Assembly (NCBI GenBank): GCA_038237475.1
Contig: JBBRYS010000002.1
Coordinates: 496,001 to 560,000, forward strand
Source of the DNA: JAOAPY01 sp038237475
Lineage (GTDB): Bacteria > Acidobacteriota > Blastocatellia > Pyrinomonadales > Pyrinomonadaceae
Direction of reading: 5' to 3'
DNA length: 64,000 nucleotides
Positions 1 to 8,280 of the stretch are shown here, piece by piece. Made by a program: the position numbers and the translations under genes. Position 1 is the first letter of the stretch. The number at the start of each line of letters is the position of its first letter. Under the pieces are notes generated by a model. The model saw nothing but the letters and a program-made list of their open reading frames with translations. It ran no database searches and was not told where the DNA came from.

Positions 1-2433
1 ACCTGCCGCGCGAAAACCATTTTCAAAGTAAGTACGATTCAGCAGGTTATCCGCGCCGGCGAAAAACACGGCTGTAACTCTCTCATTCAAATGGCGCTCG
101 TAGGTGCCATAAAGGTCTGCCTTCGTGTAGCCCTGAAACTTCAATTCCGCCTGCCGGTAAGGAAAATCGTTTTCGAAGACCAGGCTGAGATATGACCCGG
201 TGCGATGCAGATCAAAATTAAAACTCCAGGCTCGATAGCGCTGCGTGAAGCTCAAGCCAACCATATGCTTCGGAATAACAAATTCCTGTTGTAAGCCGCG
301 GCCGGGAACAAAACGATCGCTGTTGGTGAAACTATAAGAGGCCCGGAGGCTGGTGGCGCGGAACGGGGTGGCTTCAATTGAAGTCTCGAGCCCGCGAGCG
401 ATCCCTCCGCGACGGTTGACGTAACCGCTGAAACGGCCGGCGCCCAGCGGGTCCGTTGTGAATCCCGTGAATGCGATCGACCTTTGCAGTCTTGTGTAAA
501 AGTAAGTCACGCTCACTAACAATCGGTCAGACGCCAGTCGCTGGTCCACTCCCCCATCGACACTAATCGATTGTTCCGCGCGCAAGGTTGGATCTCCAAA
601 TTGAACCAGGCCTACACCTGAAAACGTCCCGGCTCCGAAACGTTCAAATAATGCGGGGGCGCGAAAGCCATTGCCAGCATGGGCCCGCAGTTTGGTATTG
701 CTGGAACGCAGAAAGTAGGCGACTGAACCGTCGCCTGTAACGGACGGCTTGACTGGAATGCCGGCCAGCGCACCCGGTCGATCCGCGGCCCTGAGACGGT
801 AGAACTGCGCACGCACTCCGCCTGACAACTGTAGACGGCCATCGAGCAAAAACATCTGGTCCTGTCCGAAAACAGCGAACGTGCGCTGGCTGTCAGTCGT
901 GGCATTGAACGCGCTGAATGAGGGGAGTGAATTCTGGAAGAGACTCTCGCGCTCGTATTCGAAGCCGGCGGTAGCCAGATTTTTTCTGCCAAAGGTGCCG
1001 TTCATCCGGCCATCGAGCGTGTCCGTCAGACCTTCGTTGAAAGCACTATAGGCAAAGTCTCCGAATGGATAGAAGGAAGCGAATCGAGGATCGAAACGCG
1101 GCCCATTATAATTCCGCCGTTTGGACGACACACGCTGGAAAGCGAGGGTGTAGGAAAACTTATCGTTGAGCCGTTGGGATAATTTGACGAAGCCCGACAG
1201 CAGTCGATTGCGCCTGCCTTCATCAGGATTGTTCAGATCCTCATGAAAAGTCACGCCGGCAATTGCTTCGGGATTCTGTTGTCCTGTCCCAAACGCGCCC
1301 GGCAAAGCAAAGGGACTATCGTTGAGGCGAGCATTCGAGATGGTCGCGTAAAAGTTTCCGGAGATCATTAGCGTCGGAGTCGCGTTGAACTGGACTCGGC
1401 CACTGGCTGCTGTGTTTCCATACTGATCCTGACCATCAACTCCGCGCCGCACATCAATGCGATTGAGTCCAAAGTTAAATCCCGCGCGCTCGCCCAGACC
1501 GCCCGAACCGGCGATGTGTTCGCGAAATGTCGCGAAGCTGCCGCCTTCCCAGCCAACTTCGAAATGAGGCCGGCCACTGCCTGAGGCGGTGACCATATTA
1601 ATCACGCCACCAATGGCATTGCTGCCGTAGATTGATGAGCCCGAGCCGCGCAGGACTTCCACTCGATCCAGGCCAAGCGGGACGAGATCGGCCATCAAAA
1701 CAAAAGCTGAACCGTTAGGATCCGACGCGTCTCGCAGCCGCAAGCCATCTATGAGAATACCGGTGTCATAGTTGCGCTGGCCGCGCAATCGCAACGAAGT
1801 GAGCTCGCCTAAGGAGCCCTGCTGCTGCACCCGCAGCCCGGGAATTCCACGCAAGGCTTCCGCTAGAGTTAATTCATGTTTGGCTTCAATTTGCCGGCTA
1901 TCAAGGACAGAAACCGCCTTCGAGATTTCGTCCACTCTTTGCGGTGTGCCGGCGGCGGTCACTACGACTCGTTCATTAATTCCGGCGACTTTGAGTGTTA
2001 GTGCAAGGTGCTGAGATTGCGCCTCCGGCAGGGCCAATTCAAGAGTTAACGAGGAAAACCCCCGGGCCTCAACCTCAATCAGGTAGTCGCCTGACGCAAG
2101 TTTATCGATCTTGAATAAGCCTTTTATGTCTGTACTGGTGATCTTCTGCAGGCCACCGCGCGATCGGACTTGCACTGTGGCGCCGGCAACATCTGCGCCC
2201 CGTTCATCTTTCACCTGACCCGATATTGCGCCGCCAGTCTGCGCCAGCGCGAGGGGTACACAAACCAGGAGGGTGAGTAATAAGAGGTTAATCAGGCGCC
2301 GGCAATGGGCCTCTAATTGATGGGTGGAGATGTATGCCCACCTCTTACCACCTGCTGGTGTGCCGCACAGAGGGCGGTTTTCTCTTTCAGTTAATGCTGG
2401 ATCTAACGAAACGAGTTCGTAGTATTTGTTCAT
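1..2433 (-). CDS. btuB: TonB-dependent outer-membrane receptor, probably cobalamin (BtuB-like), 3' end outside window
   Basis: Reading in from the ATG at 2433 the frame stays open to base 1, giving 811 codons. The order is: a signal peptide whose hydrophobic core (LLLLTLLVCVPLALA) starts unusually late, near residue 50; a carboxypeptidase-like regulatory beta domain (GAISGQVKDERG...); a plug domain with DSRQIEAKHELTLAEALR and VEVLRGSGSSIYGSNA; then a long beta-barrel. The last visible residues (GADNLLNRTYFENGF) are typical of the end of a TonB barrel, so only about 15-25 residues are missing. The start has GGAG 8 nt upstream. A cobalamin riboswitch lies directly upstream and btuDCF lie beyond it, so B12 or a related corrinoid is the likely substrate. 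BtuB is assigned from context; plug sequence alone would not give substrate. Confidence 0.9.
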   Translation of the reverse strand, partial: MNKYYELVSLDPALTERENRPLCGTPAGGKRWAYISTHQLEAHCRRLINLLLLTLLVCVPLALAQTGGAISGQVKDERGADVAGATVQVRSRGGLQKITSTDIKGLFKIDKLASGDYLIEVEARGFSSLTLELALPEAQSQHLALTLKVAGINERVVVTAAGTPQRVDEISKAVSVLDSRQIEAKHELTLAEALRGIPGLRVQQQGSLGELTSLRLRGQRNYDTGILIDGLRLRDASDPNGSAFVLMADLVPLGLDRVEVLRGSGSSIYGSNAIGGVINMVTASGSGRPHFEVGWEGGSFATFREHIAGSGGLGERAGFNFGLNRIDVRRGVDGQDQYGNTAASGRVQFNATPTLMISGNFYATISNARLNDSPFALPGAFGTGQQNPEAIAGVTFHEDLNNPDEGRRNRLLSGFVKLSQRLNDKFSYTLAFQRVSSKRRNYNGPRFDPRFASFYPFGDFAYSAFNEGLTDTLDGRMNGTFGRKNLATAGFEYERESLFQNSLPSFSAFNATTDSQRTFAVFGQDQMFLLDGRLQLSGGVRAQFYRLRAADRPGALAGIPVKPSVTGDGSVAYFLRSSNTKLRAHAGNGFRAPALFERFGAGTFSGVGLVQFGDPTLRAEQSISVDGGVDQRLASDRLLVSVTYFYTRLQRSIAFTGFTTDPLGAGRFSGYVNRRGGIARGLETSIEATPFRATSLRASYSFTNSDRFVPGRGLQQEFVIPKHMVGLSFTQRYRAWSFNFDLHRTGSYLSLVFENDFPYRQAELKFQGYTKADLYGTYERHLNERVTAVFFAGADNLLNRTYFENGFRAAG

Positions 2434-2469
2434 GGTAGCTTCTCCTGCCCGTCGCAGTTGCGAGCTGAA

Positions 2470-2655
2470 AAGAGCGGGGCACAGGTTTCCTGACTCGCGG
2501 TTGTGATTCAAGCAGTGCGAAGTCCAGTACGCACTCGCTTGAATCGCCTCGCTCCCGCCTTCCCGGACCATTCCAGTGGCTAAGATGTTGGGAGCTTTGT
2601 CACCGCTTACAGTTGCGCGGGCAGTGGCGGCTTTGAACCGCCTTCCCTTGCGCTC
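2470..2655 (-). ncRNA. Cobalamin (AdoCbl) riboswitch upstream of the TonB receptor
   Basis: Read on the minus strand, the region holds the conserved blocks of the cobalamin riboswitch in order: AGGGAAGGCGG near 2650, the B12-box-like GCAACTGTAAGCGG near 2605, GCCACTGG followed by GGGAAGG near 2570, and AGTCAGGAAACCTG near 2485. It sits between the btuD stop (2673) and the receptor ATG (2433). I see no T-rich terminator between the aptamer and the start codon, whose GGAGAAG ribosome site is about 35 nt downstream, so control of translation is more likely than attenuation. Having its own riboswitch suggests that receptor output is tuned separately from the ABC genes. Confidence 0.9.
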
Positions 2656-2672
2656 CGCTCGCTGTTCAAAGA

Positions 2673-3461
2673 TCACCGGCGCAATTCATGCACCGGCGTT
2701 ACGCGTGGCACACCCGTTACCGGATGCGCATCAACCAAAACTTTGACTGCAAATACTTCGCCGATCAGTTCCGCGGACAGCACGTCTCGCGGAGCGCCTG
2801 TCGCGACAGGCCGGCCATCCTTCAGCAGCAGGACCCGATCGGCAAACTCTGCTGCAAGATTTATGTCATGAGTTATGACCGCAGCGCTTGCGCCACGGTG
2901 ATCGCAACGAGACCGCACGAGCGCCAGGATCGTCGCCTGATGTCCCAGATCAAGATTTGCCGTTGGTTCATCCAGCAACAGAATTCCTGCTTCAGTGGCG
3001 AGCGCTCGTGCCAACACCGCGCGCTGGCGCTCGCCGCCTGAGAGCTCATTCATGATGCGTCCGCTAAAGGACTCAAGTCCCGTCTCTCTCAAAACGTCCT
3101 GCGCAATCGCCAGATCCTGATCACTTTCCCAACCCCAGGCGCCGGTACTGGACCACGCATAGCGACCTCCCAAAACGAATTCGAGTACAGTCACCGGGAA
3201 ACGCAGATCTGACTCCTGGGCCACTGTGGCAACGCGGCGGCTCACGGTGCGACGCGAATGTGACCGCAAGGGAAGTTCATCCAGCAGAATTTCACCCGCC
3301 ACCACCTTCAGCGATCCGTTGCAGGCCCGTAGCAACGATGACTTGCCCGCGCCGTTTGGACCGAGAATGGCCGTTACTTCTCTGCTCCTTAATTGCAGAG
3401 AAACCCCGGCAATCACCTCGCGGGCTCCATACTTGATGGTTATGTTTCTCGCTTCCAGCAT
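2673..3461 (-). CDS. btuD: Cobalamin ABC transporter ATP-binding protein
   Basis: ATPase of the BtuCDF-type corrinoid importer, acting at the inner face of the inner membrane. In 262 residues it has Walker A GPNGAGKSS (34-42), the Q-loop glutamine at 82, the ABC signature LSGGERQ (140-146), Walker B LLLDEP (161-166) and the switch histidine H198. Family members also serve iron-siderophore and haem import (FecE, HmuV), and sequence alone does not separate these. The B12 riboswitches on both sides decide the call. It starts 11 nt after the permease stop, so the two are co-transcribed. Confidence 0.93.
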   Translation of the reverse strand: MLEARNITIKYGAREVIAGVSLQLRSREVTAILGPNGAGKSSLLRACNGSLKVVAGEILLDELPLRSHSRRTVSRRVATVAQESDLRFPVTVLEFVLGGRYAWSSTGAWGWESDQDLAIAQDVLRETGLESFSGRIMNELSGGERQRAVLARALATEAGILLLDEPTANLDLGHQATILALVRSRCDHRGASAAVITHDINLAAEFADRVLLLKDGRPVATGAPRDVLSAELIGEVFAVKVLVDAHPVTGVPRVTPVHELRR

Positions 3462-3472
3462 TGGCAGCTCGC

Positions 3473-4501
3473 TTATCCTCGCTTCAACAAATAGATAAAC
3501 AACGGAGCGCCGATCAACGCTGTGATGGCGCCGACGGGAAGTTCTCGCGGGGCAATCAGGGTGCGGGCCAACGTGTCGGCAAGTACTACGAAAGCAGCTC
3601 CGGTTATTGCTGAGGCCGGAATCACCAGCCGGTTGTCACTGCCAAATGACAAGCGCACCAGATGCGGTACTACCAGCCCCACGTAACCAACCGAGCCGCT
3701 CGATGCGACGGAGGTGCCGACCAACAAGCCGGCTGCGAGAAAAACTATCAGGCGCACGCGCCCGACCTCGACGCCTAAATCAAACGCGTCTCGTTCGCCC
3801 AGCATCAGCAAATTCAGCGGCCGCGCATAAGCCGTGAGCACCGCAGTGCCAAGAATCGAAACCACGACCGCGATCAAGAGAAGTCGGCTGGTCCCTCCGG
3901 ACAAGTCACCCAGCAGCCAGAAAGTAAAAGATCGAATACGCGTTGCATCCATCAGCGTCGTGATGAACACGATCGCCGACGAGAGAAAGGTCGTAACGAT
4001 CACACCGGCGAGAATCAGCCGCTCAGGGGTTGCTCCGGCGCGACTGCGCGCCAGTTGGTAAACTGCAAACGAAGCCACCAGAGCGCCCGCAAACGCCATT
4101 AAGGGCCTGCTCCATTCGTGCGCGCCAAAAAAAACCAGCGCTACCATCGTACCCACGGCAGCCCCATTGGAAACTCCAAGCAGATATGGTTCCGCGAGCG
4201 GATTTCGCAACAGCGCCTGGTAGGCCGCGCCCGCCGAGGCCAGGCACATGCCCACGGCGGCGGCCAGCAGGATCCGCGGCAGGCGAATATCAAATAGTAT
4301 CGCCTGCTGCTCTGCCGATAAGCCGCAATCCGATCTCAATACCACGGCACAGAGAGAGTTGCCGAGCGGCAAACGCTGACTACCGATAACGGCGGCAACA
4401 AGCAGCCCGAGGAACAACAACACCAGCAACAAGCCGCATACAAAAAGTGTTTGCCTCAGCGTCGCTCTATGCGAGCCTTGTCCGGTGAAATTGTCACTCA
4501 T
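3473..4501 (-). CDS. btuC: Cobalamin ABC transporter permease (FecCD/BtuC family)
   Basis: Membrane permease of 342 residues with about ten hydrophobic segments. FecCD-family landmarks are visible: RLPRILLAAAVGMCLASAGA near 70-90, NPLAEPYLLGVSNGAA near 97-113, and GSVGYVGLVVPHLVRL near 270-285. It should form a dimer in the inner membrane that takes corrinoid from BtuF and is driven by BtuD. The ATG at 4501 lies 5 nt beyond the btuF stop, consistent with one transcript starting at the riboswitch near 5590-5712. Confidence 0.93.
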   Translation of the reverse strand: MSDNFTGQGSHRATLRQTLFVCGLLLVLLFLGLLVAAVIGSQRLPLGNSLCAVVLRSDCGLSAEQQAILFDIRLPRILLAAAVGMCLASAGAAYQALLRNPLAEPYLLGVSNGAAVGTMVALVFFGAHEWSRPLMAFAGALVASFAVYQLARSRAGATPERLILAGVIVTTFLSSAIVFITTLMDATRIRSFTFWLLGDLSGGTSRLLLIAVVVSILGTAVLTAYARPLNLLMLGERDAFDLGVEVGRVRLIVFLAAGLLVGTSVASSGSVGYVGLVVPHLVRLSFGSDNRLVIPASAITGAAFVVLADTLARTLIAPRELPVGAITALIGAPLFIYLLKRG

Positions 4502-4506
4502 CGAAT

Positions 4507-5457
4507 TTACTGGAACGCCTCCGGATGGAGGGCCCGCGCCATCTCTTCCAACCCCTCAACGAGGCGCGGGCCGGGACGGGAGAGGTGATCGTCGTTAATC
4601 CTGTGGACTCGCTTGTTCATTACTGCGGGTGAATTTTTGAGTGCCAGGGTCACGGTTGAGTTTGCGGTTCCCATGGATCCGCCGGTGGGCAAAATGATTG
4701 CCTCGGGCCGCGCGGCCAGCGCAGCTTCATCACTGAAGCGTGGGAATGCGCCGGGCACGTCCGCGGTGACTGAGATACCACCAGCGCGCCTGACCAAATC
4801 AGTCAGATAGGCATCGCGTCCAATCGTGTAAAGCGGTTCACCGGCGACCTGATAAAACACCCTCACTGGCTTGACTGGTTTGAGAGCGGCTTCCACTTCA
4901 TTGGCCCGTTTCCGCAGCCCAGCAACGACCGAGATTGCCTGATCCTTGTTTCCAATCAGTTCACCAATAGCTTCAATTGAAGTGAAGATCTCTTCCAGGC
5001 TGCGAGTGTTGGTTACATAGACTGCGATGTGCTGACTGTCGAGTTGTCTCGTGAAGGCCTCAAGTTGAGACGCGGTTGAGACAAGCACCAGATCAGGTCG
5101 CAACCCGATAATCCGTTCGATGCTCGGGTGCATGGTATCGCCAACCTTGGTGATGCGCTTTGCCTCGGCGGGATAGTCGCAGTACTCAGTGTCACCCACC
5201 AGGCGACTGCCGCCGCCCACGGCAAAAACGATCTCAGTCAGATTTGGCGCCAGGGAAACTACTCGATTGACGCGCGCCAGTACCAAAACGCGGCGACCCG
5301 CCTCGTCGGTAAATTCTCTTTCGGGCCGATCGTCACGGGCTGCTGTTTCTCCTGGTTGGGAAGACCTGGAGCAGGCAGAATCCAGCAGCGCGAGGGCGAG
5401 CAGCAGCGAGATAATCGCCGCTCGCAAATTGATATTTTTAGTTAGTGTTATAAACAC
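4507..5457 (-). CDS. btuF: Cobalamin-binding periplasmic lipoprotein
   Basis: Substrate-binding protein of the helical-backbone metal-receptor class, with the BtuF-like GDTEYCDYPAEAKRI stretch and a C-terminal SRPGPRLVEGLEEMA. The frame is open back to an ATG at 5568, but that start would translate through the strong hairpin at 5463-5511 that looks like the riboswitch terminator. I therefore place the start at the GTG of 5457, which leaves a normal signal peptide (LRAAIISLLLALALLDSAC) with a plausible lipobox cysteine. A TTG at 5427 is also possible, and neither has a strong ribosome site. The mature protein would sit in the periplasm, anchored to the membrane, delivering corrinoid to BtuCD. 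Confidence 0.88.
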   Translation of the reverse strand: MFITLTKNINLRAAIISLLLALALLDSACSRSSQPGETAARDDRPEREFTDEAGRRVLVLARVNRVVSLAPNLTEIVFAVGGGSRLVGDTEYCDYPAEAKRITKVGDTMHPSIERIIGLRPDLVLVSTASQLEAFTRQLDSQHIAVYVTNTRSLEEIFTSIEAIGELIGNKDQAISVVAGLRKRANEVEAALKPVKPVRVFYQVAGEPLYTIGRDAYLTDLVRRAGGISVTADVPGAFPRFSDEAALAARPEAIILPTGGSMGTANSTVTLALKNSPAVMNKRVHRINDDHLSRPGPRLVEGLEEMARALHPEAFQ

Positions 5458-5512
5458 AAAAATCCCGCCGGGCCTCGCAACACCTTCGGGTGGTGCAGGC
5501 TGCCGGCGGGAC
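5451..5512 (-). terminator. Rho-independent terminator, expression platform of the btuF riboswitch
   Basis: On the minus strand the arms TCCCGCCGG and CCGGCGGGA (outer ends 5511 and 5463) enclose an inner hairpin with a four-base CGAA loop (GCACCACC ... GGTGTTGC). The stem is followed at once by TTTTTGTGTTT. It lies between the cobalamin aptamer and the likely btuF start, as expected for B12-triggered transcription attenuation. Confidence 0.8.
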
Positions 5513-5589
5513 TCTGGAGCTGATGTTTTGGAGAGACCCGTGCGCCTGAACACCTTTGCGCGAGGCATTCAACAGAAAGCTGCAAAAGC

Positions 5590-5712
5590 GTCCGGGCAGG
5601 TCTCCTGACTTAGAGCTCTAGTAAACCGGACCAGCTCATCACAGTGGCGCGACCGCGCGGGAATCACACCCGCTTCCCTATTCTCCCCGCAAACCGCGAG
5701 GCACCCAGACAC
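5590..5712 (-). ncRNA. Cobalamin (AdoCbl) riboswitch upstream of btuF-btuC-btuD
   Basis: The minus strand shows near-consensus cobalamin riboswitch blocks: GGTGCC near the 5' end, GGGGAGAATAGGGAAGCGGG, TGATTCCCGCGCGG, CGCCACTGTGATGAGC, and AGTCAGGAGACCTGCC near 5600. The aptamer is followed about 80 nt later by a rho-independent terminator, so ligand binding should stop transcription of the uptake genes. Confidence 0.95.
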
Positions 5713-5752
5713 TTCAGATTAAAAAGAACAATCAGCATCGAACAGCGCGGAC

Positions 5753-5780
5753 GTTATCACGCGAAGGATTGGGGTGTCAA
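5753..5780 (-). promoter_or_regulatory. Putative sigma-70 promoter for the btuFCD transcript
   Basis: TTGACA reads on the minus strand at 5780-5775, followed after 15-16 nt by TGATAAC (5759-5753) as a -10. It lies about 40 nt upstream of the first aptamer bases. The -35 is a perfect match; the -10 and spacing are only fair. Confidence 0.5.
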
Positions 5781-5793
5781 TTTCTGACTTGTT

Positions 5794-5870
5794 GAGCTTT
5801 GAGCTTTGAGCTTTGTGCTTTGAGCTTTGAGCTTCGAGCTTTGTGCTTCGAGCTTTGTGCTTCGAGCTTT
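5794..5870. repeat. Tandem 7-bp repeat, 11 copies of GAGCTTT-type unit
   Basis: Eleven head-to-tail copies of a heptamer, G(A/T)GCTT(T/C), run without interruption. They are followed to about 5990 by GGNTTTNG runs and a pyrimidine-rich stretch (CCTCTTTCC variants). There is no matching gene; a 70-codon open frame across it is low-complexity and not credible as protein. The rest of the 5713-6035 gap holds only the btuFCD promoter and the mtnA ribosome site AGGAG at about 6020. Confidence 0.85.
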
Positions 5871-6035
5871 GGATTTTGGTCTTGACTTTGGCTTTGGCTC
5901 TCGGACTCCAGCCACCTCTTCCCTCTTTCCCCTTACCCCTTTCCTCTTTCCTCTTTCCCCTTCCCCATTACCTCTTTGCCTTTTCGCGGCTTCCTTAATA
6001 AGATGCCTGCAACCTTTTCAGGAGCTTCATAACCA

Positions 6036-7118
6036 ATGATCAAGACAGTTGAGTGGACAAATGAAGGCGTGCGCATGATCGATCAACGCCTGTTGCCTAC
6101 TGAAGAAAAGTACGTCACCCTGCGAACCTGTGAAGAAGTCGCGGAAGCCATCAAATCAATGATGGTGCGCGGCGCACCCGCCATCGGAGTGTCTGCCGCG
6201 ATGGGCCTGGCGCTGGGCGCGCAACAGGGCCCAGCCAGTTCCCCGGATCTCGAAGTCGAATTTGATCGGCTGTGCGAAATGATGAGCAGGACGCGTCCCA
6301 CCGCAGTGAATCTGTTCTGGGCAATCGAGAAAATGCGCCAGGAATTTAACCGCGCAAAGTCTCAGACTCAACAAACCGACGAGATCAAACAAGCTCTGGT
6401 CGATAAGGCTCAGCAAATTTTTCGCGAAGACATCGAAGCTAACCGGGCCCTGGGGCGCTTTGGCGCCGAGTTGATTCCTGACGGATCTACAGTGCTCACA
6501 CATTGCAATGCCGGCGCTCTCGCCACAGCCGGAGATTATGGAACCGCACTTGGTGTTATCCGCGGCGCACGTGATGCAGGCAAACGAATAGCGGTGATCG
6601 CCGACGAAACGCGGCCGTTCCTGCAGGGCCTGCGCTTGACCGCATGGGAACTGGCCCACGACAACATACCCGTGACTGTCATCACCGATAACATGGCTGG
6701 TCATGTGATGAAAGGAGGAAAAGTCGACGCGGTAGTAGTAGGTGCAGATCGTATCGCGGCGAACGGCGACGCCGCAAACAAGATAGGAACATACATGGTC
6801 GCCGTGCTGGCCCAGCGCCACAACATTCCCTTCTACGTAGCCGCGCCCATCACAACACTGGACTTGTCGCTTCAGTCAGGCGTGGAAATCCCAATTGAGG
6901 AACGTGATGCAAGAGAGATAACTCACATGGGTGAACAGCAATTGGGTCCTGACGATGTAATGGTCCACAATCCCGCCTTCGATGTAACACCGAACGACTT
7001 GATCACGGCCATCATCACTGATAAGGGAGTTGCGCGATCGCCCTACCTGGAAAGTTTGCGCAAGCTTACTGAGGAAGGAACTCCTCAAGCTGGAACTGTC
7101 GCCGGCCGGAGTGCATGA
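6036..7118 (+). CDS. mtnA: S-methyl-5-thioribose-1-phosphate isomerase
   Basis: Isomerises methylthioribose 1-phosphate to methylthioribulose 1-phosphate in cytosolic methionine salvage. It has 360 residues, normal for the family. Hallmarks: MMVRGAPAIGVSAAMG (42-57), the catalytic cysteine C157 in THCNAG, the catalytic aspartate D238 in GADRI, and NGDAANKIGTY (243-253). These separate MtnA from the related eIF2B alpha/beta/delta subunits. No other salvage gene (mtnK, mtnB, mtnC, mtnD) lies nearby, so it either works with genes elsewhere or serves a shorter methylthioadenosine route. The start ATG has AGGAG about 11 nt upstream. Confidence 0.95.
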   Translation: MIKTVEWTNEGVRMIDQRLLPTEEKYVTLRTCEEVAEAIKSMMVRGAPAIGVSAAMGLALGAQQGPASSPDLEVEFDRLCEMMSRTRPTAVNLFWAIEKMRQEFNRAKSQTQQTDEIKQALVDKAQQIFREDIEANRALGRFGAELIPDGSTVLTHCNAGALATAGDYGTALGVIRGARDAGKRIAVIADETRPFLQGLRLTAWELAHDNIPVTVITDNMAGHVMKGGKVDAVVVGADRIAANGDAANKIGTYMVAVLAQRHNIPFYVAAPITTLDLSLQSGVEIPIEERDAREITHMGEQQLGPDDVMVHNPAFDVTPNDLITAIITDKGVARSPYLESLRKLTEEGTPQAGTVAGRSA

Positions 7119-7166
7119 AAGTTCGTTGAGATGCAGCGAGCTTGTGCTGGTGAGGTTCTGGGTTCC

Positions 7167-8123
7167 TTAACGCATGAACCGGCTTTGCTTCCACCAATCA
7201 ATGGTGAGTTGTAGTCCTTCGCGGAGATCAACCCGCGGTTCAAAACCGAGTAACTCGCGAGCTCGAGTCGTGTCCGCCAGGCTATGACGCACATCACCGC
7301 TGCGAGTCGGTCGATACTCAACTTCAATCTCGGTCTTACCCGTGAGTGTTTTGAGTTCGCTCAACAGTTCATTCAAAGTCGTCTGCTTCCCGTTTCCAAT
7401 ATTGATTACCTGACCCACTCCCTTTGTCGTTGCCGCGGCCAGCAAGTTCGCCTGTACGACATTCTCAATATAAGTGAAGTCGCGCGACTGTTCGCCGTCC
7501 CCAAAAATAACAGGCTGTTGATTACGGGTGAGCGAATCAATGAAACGAGAAATAACACCTGAGTACTGCGAGCCCGGATCCTGCCGCGGACCAAACACAT
7601 TGAAATAGCGCAGGGATACTGTTTCCAGTCCGTAAACCCTCGTGAACACCTGGCAGTAATATTCCCCCACGAGCTTGGCCACGGCATAGGGAGACAGAGG
7701 GTCAGGCGACATGCTTTCCGTCTTTGGCAGCGTAGGCTGGTCTCCATAGGCGGAACTCGAGGCAGCGTAGACGAGCCTTCTCACTTTATTGTCACGCGCT
7801 GCCAGCAGGAGCGAAAAGGTAGCATCGATGCACGCGACGTGTGTTTCGCGCGGCTTTTCAACCGAGCGCGGTACCGATGGTATCGCGGCTTCGTGAAAGA
7901 CCAGTTCGACATCTTCCATCGCGCGCGCCAAGGCAGTTTCGTCGGACACACTGGCCTGGACGAAATCCAGGTCACCCCTAATTTCTTCCAGGTTTTCCTG
8001 ATGCCCGGTCGATAAGTCATCGATGACGCGCACGCGGGCGCCGCTTGCCGCCAACGTCGTGGCGATATGCGAGCCGATGAATCCCGCTCCCCCCGTGACC
8101 AGTACTATGCCTGAGAGACTCAT
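7167..8123 (-). CDS. NAD-dependent nucleotide-sugar 4-epimerase (GalE/WbpP-like)
   Basis: Extended short-chain dehydrogenase fold in 318 residues. The Rossmann motif is GGAGFIGSH (11-19), the catalytic serine is within ASSSAYG (121-127), and the YxxxK pair is Y146/K150 in SPYAVAK. The stretch HEAAIPSVPRSVEKP resembles the WbpP/Gne branch that interconverts UDP-GlcNAc(A) and UDP-GalNAc(A), rather than strict GalE. Its neighbour on the same strand is UDP-glucose dehydrogenase, so the pair probably supplies UDP-uronic acids or their epimers for surface polysaccharide. The exact substrate cannot be settled by eye. Confidence 0.85.
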   Translation of the reverse strand: MSLSGIVLVTGGAGFIGSHIATTLAASGARVRVIDDLSTGHQENLEEIRGDLDFVQASVSDETALARAMEDVELVFHEAAIPSVPRSVEKPRETHVACIDATFSLLLAARDNKVRRLVYAASSSAYGDQPTLPKTESMSPDPLSPYAVAKLVGEYYCQVFTRVYGLETVSLRYFNVFGPRQDPGSQYSGVISRFIDSLTRNQQPVIFGDGEQSRDFTYIENVVQANLLAAATTKGVGQVINIGNGKQTTLNELLSELKTLTGKTEIEVEYRPTRSGDVRHSLADTTRARELLGFEPRVDLREGLQLTIDWWKQSRFMR

Positions 8124-8280
8124 AATGATTTCAGATTATTAATTTCAGGTTGCTGATTTTAGAACGAAAACTCTTTTTCAGACTCCGGATATTCCGCTGT
8201 GCAAATCAAATAAAACTTGTCCGAGGTTCAGATTCTACAAGGATTGACTCCGAATCCGTAATCCGCAATCTGAGATCCCT

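Noticed and set aside
5827..6039. A 70-codon open frame over the heptamer repeat
   Set aside because: It is generated by the low-complexity repeat and pyrimidine tract and ends just inside mtnA; not a gene.
6156..6821. A 221-codon open frame on the minus strand
   Set aside because: It is antisense inside mtnA; the sense frame carries the catalytic Cys and Asp motifs, and the antisense product is not protein-like.
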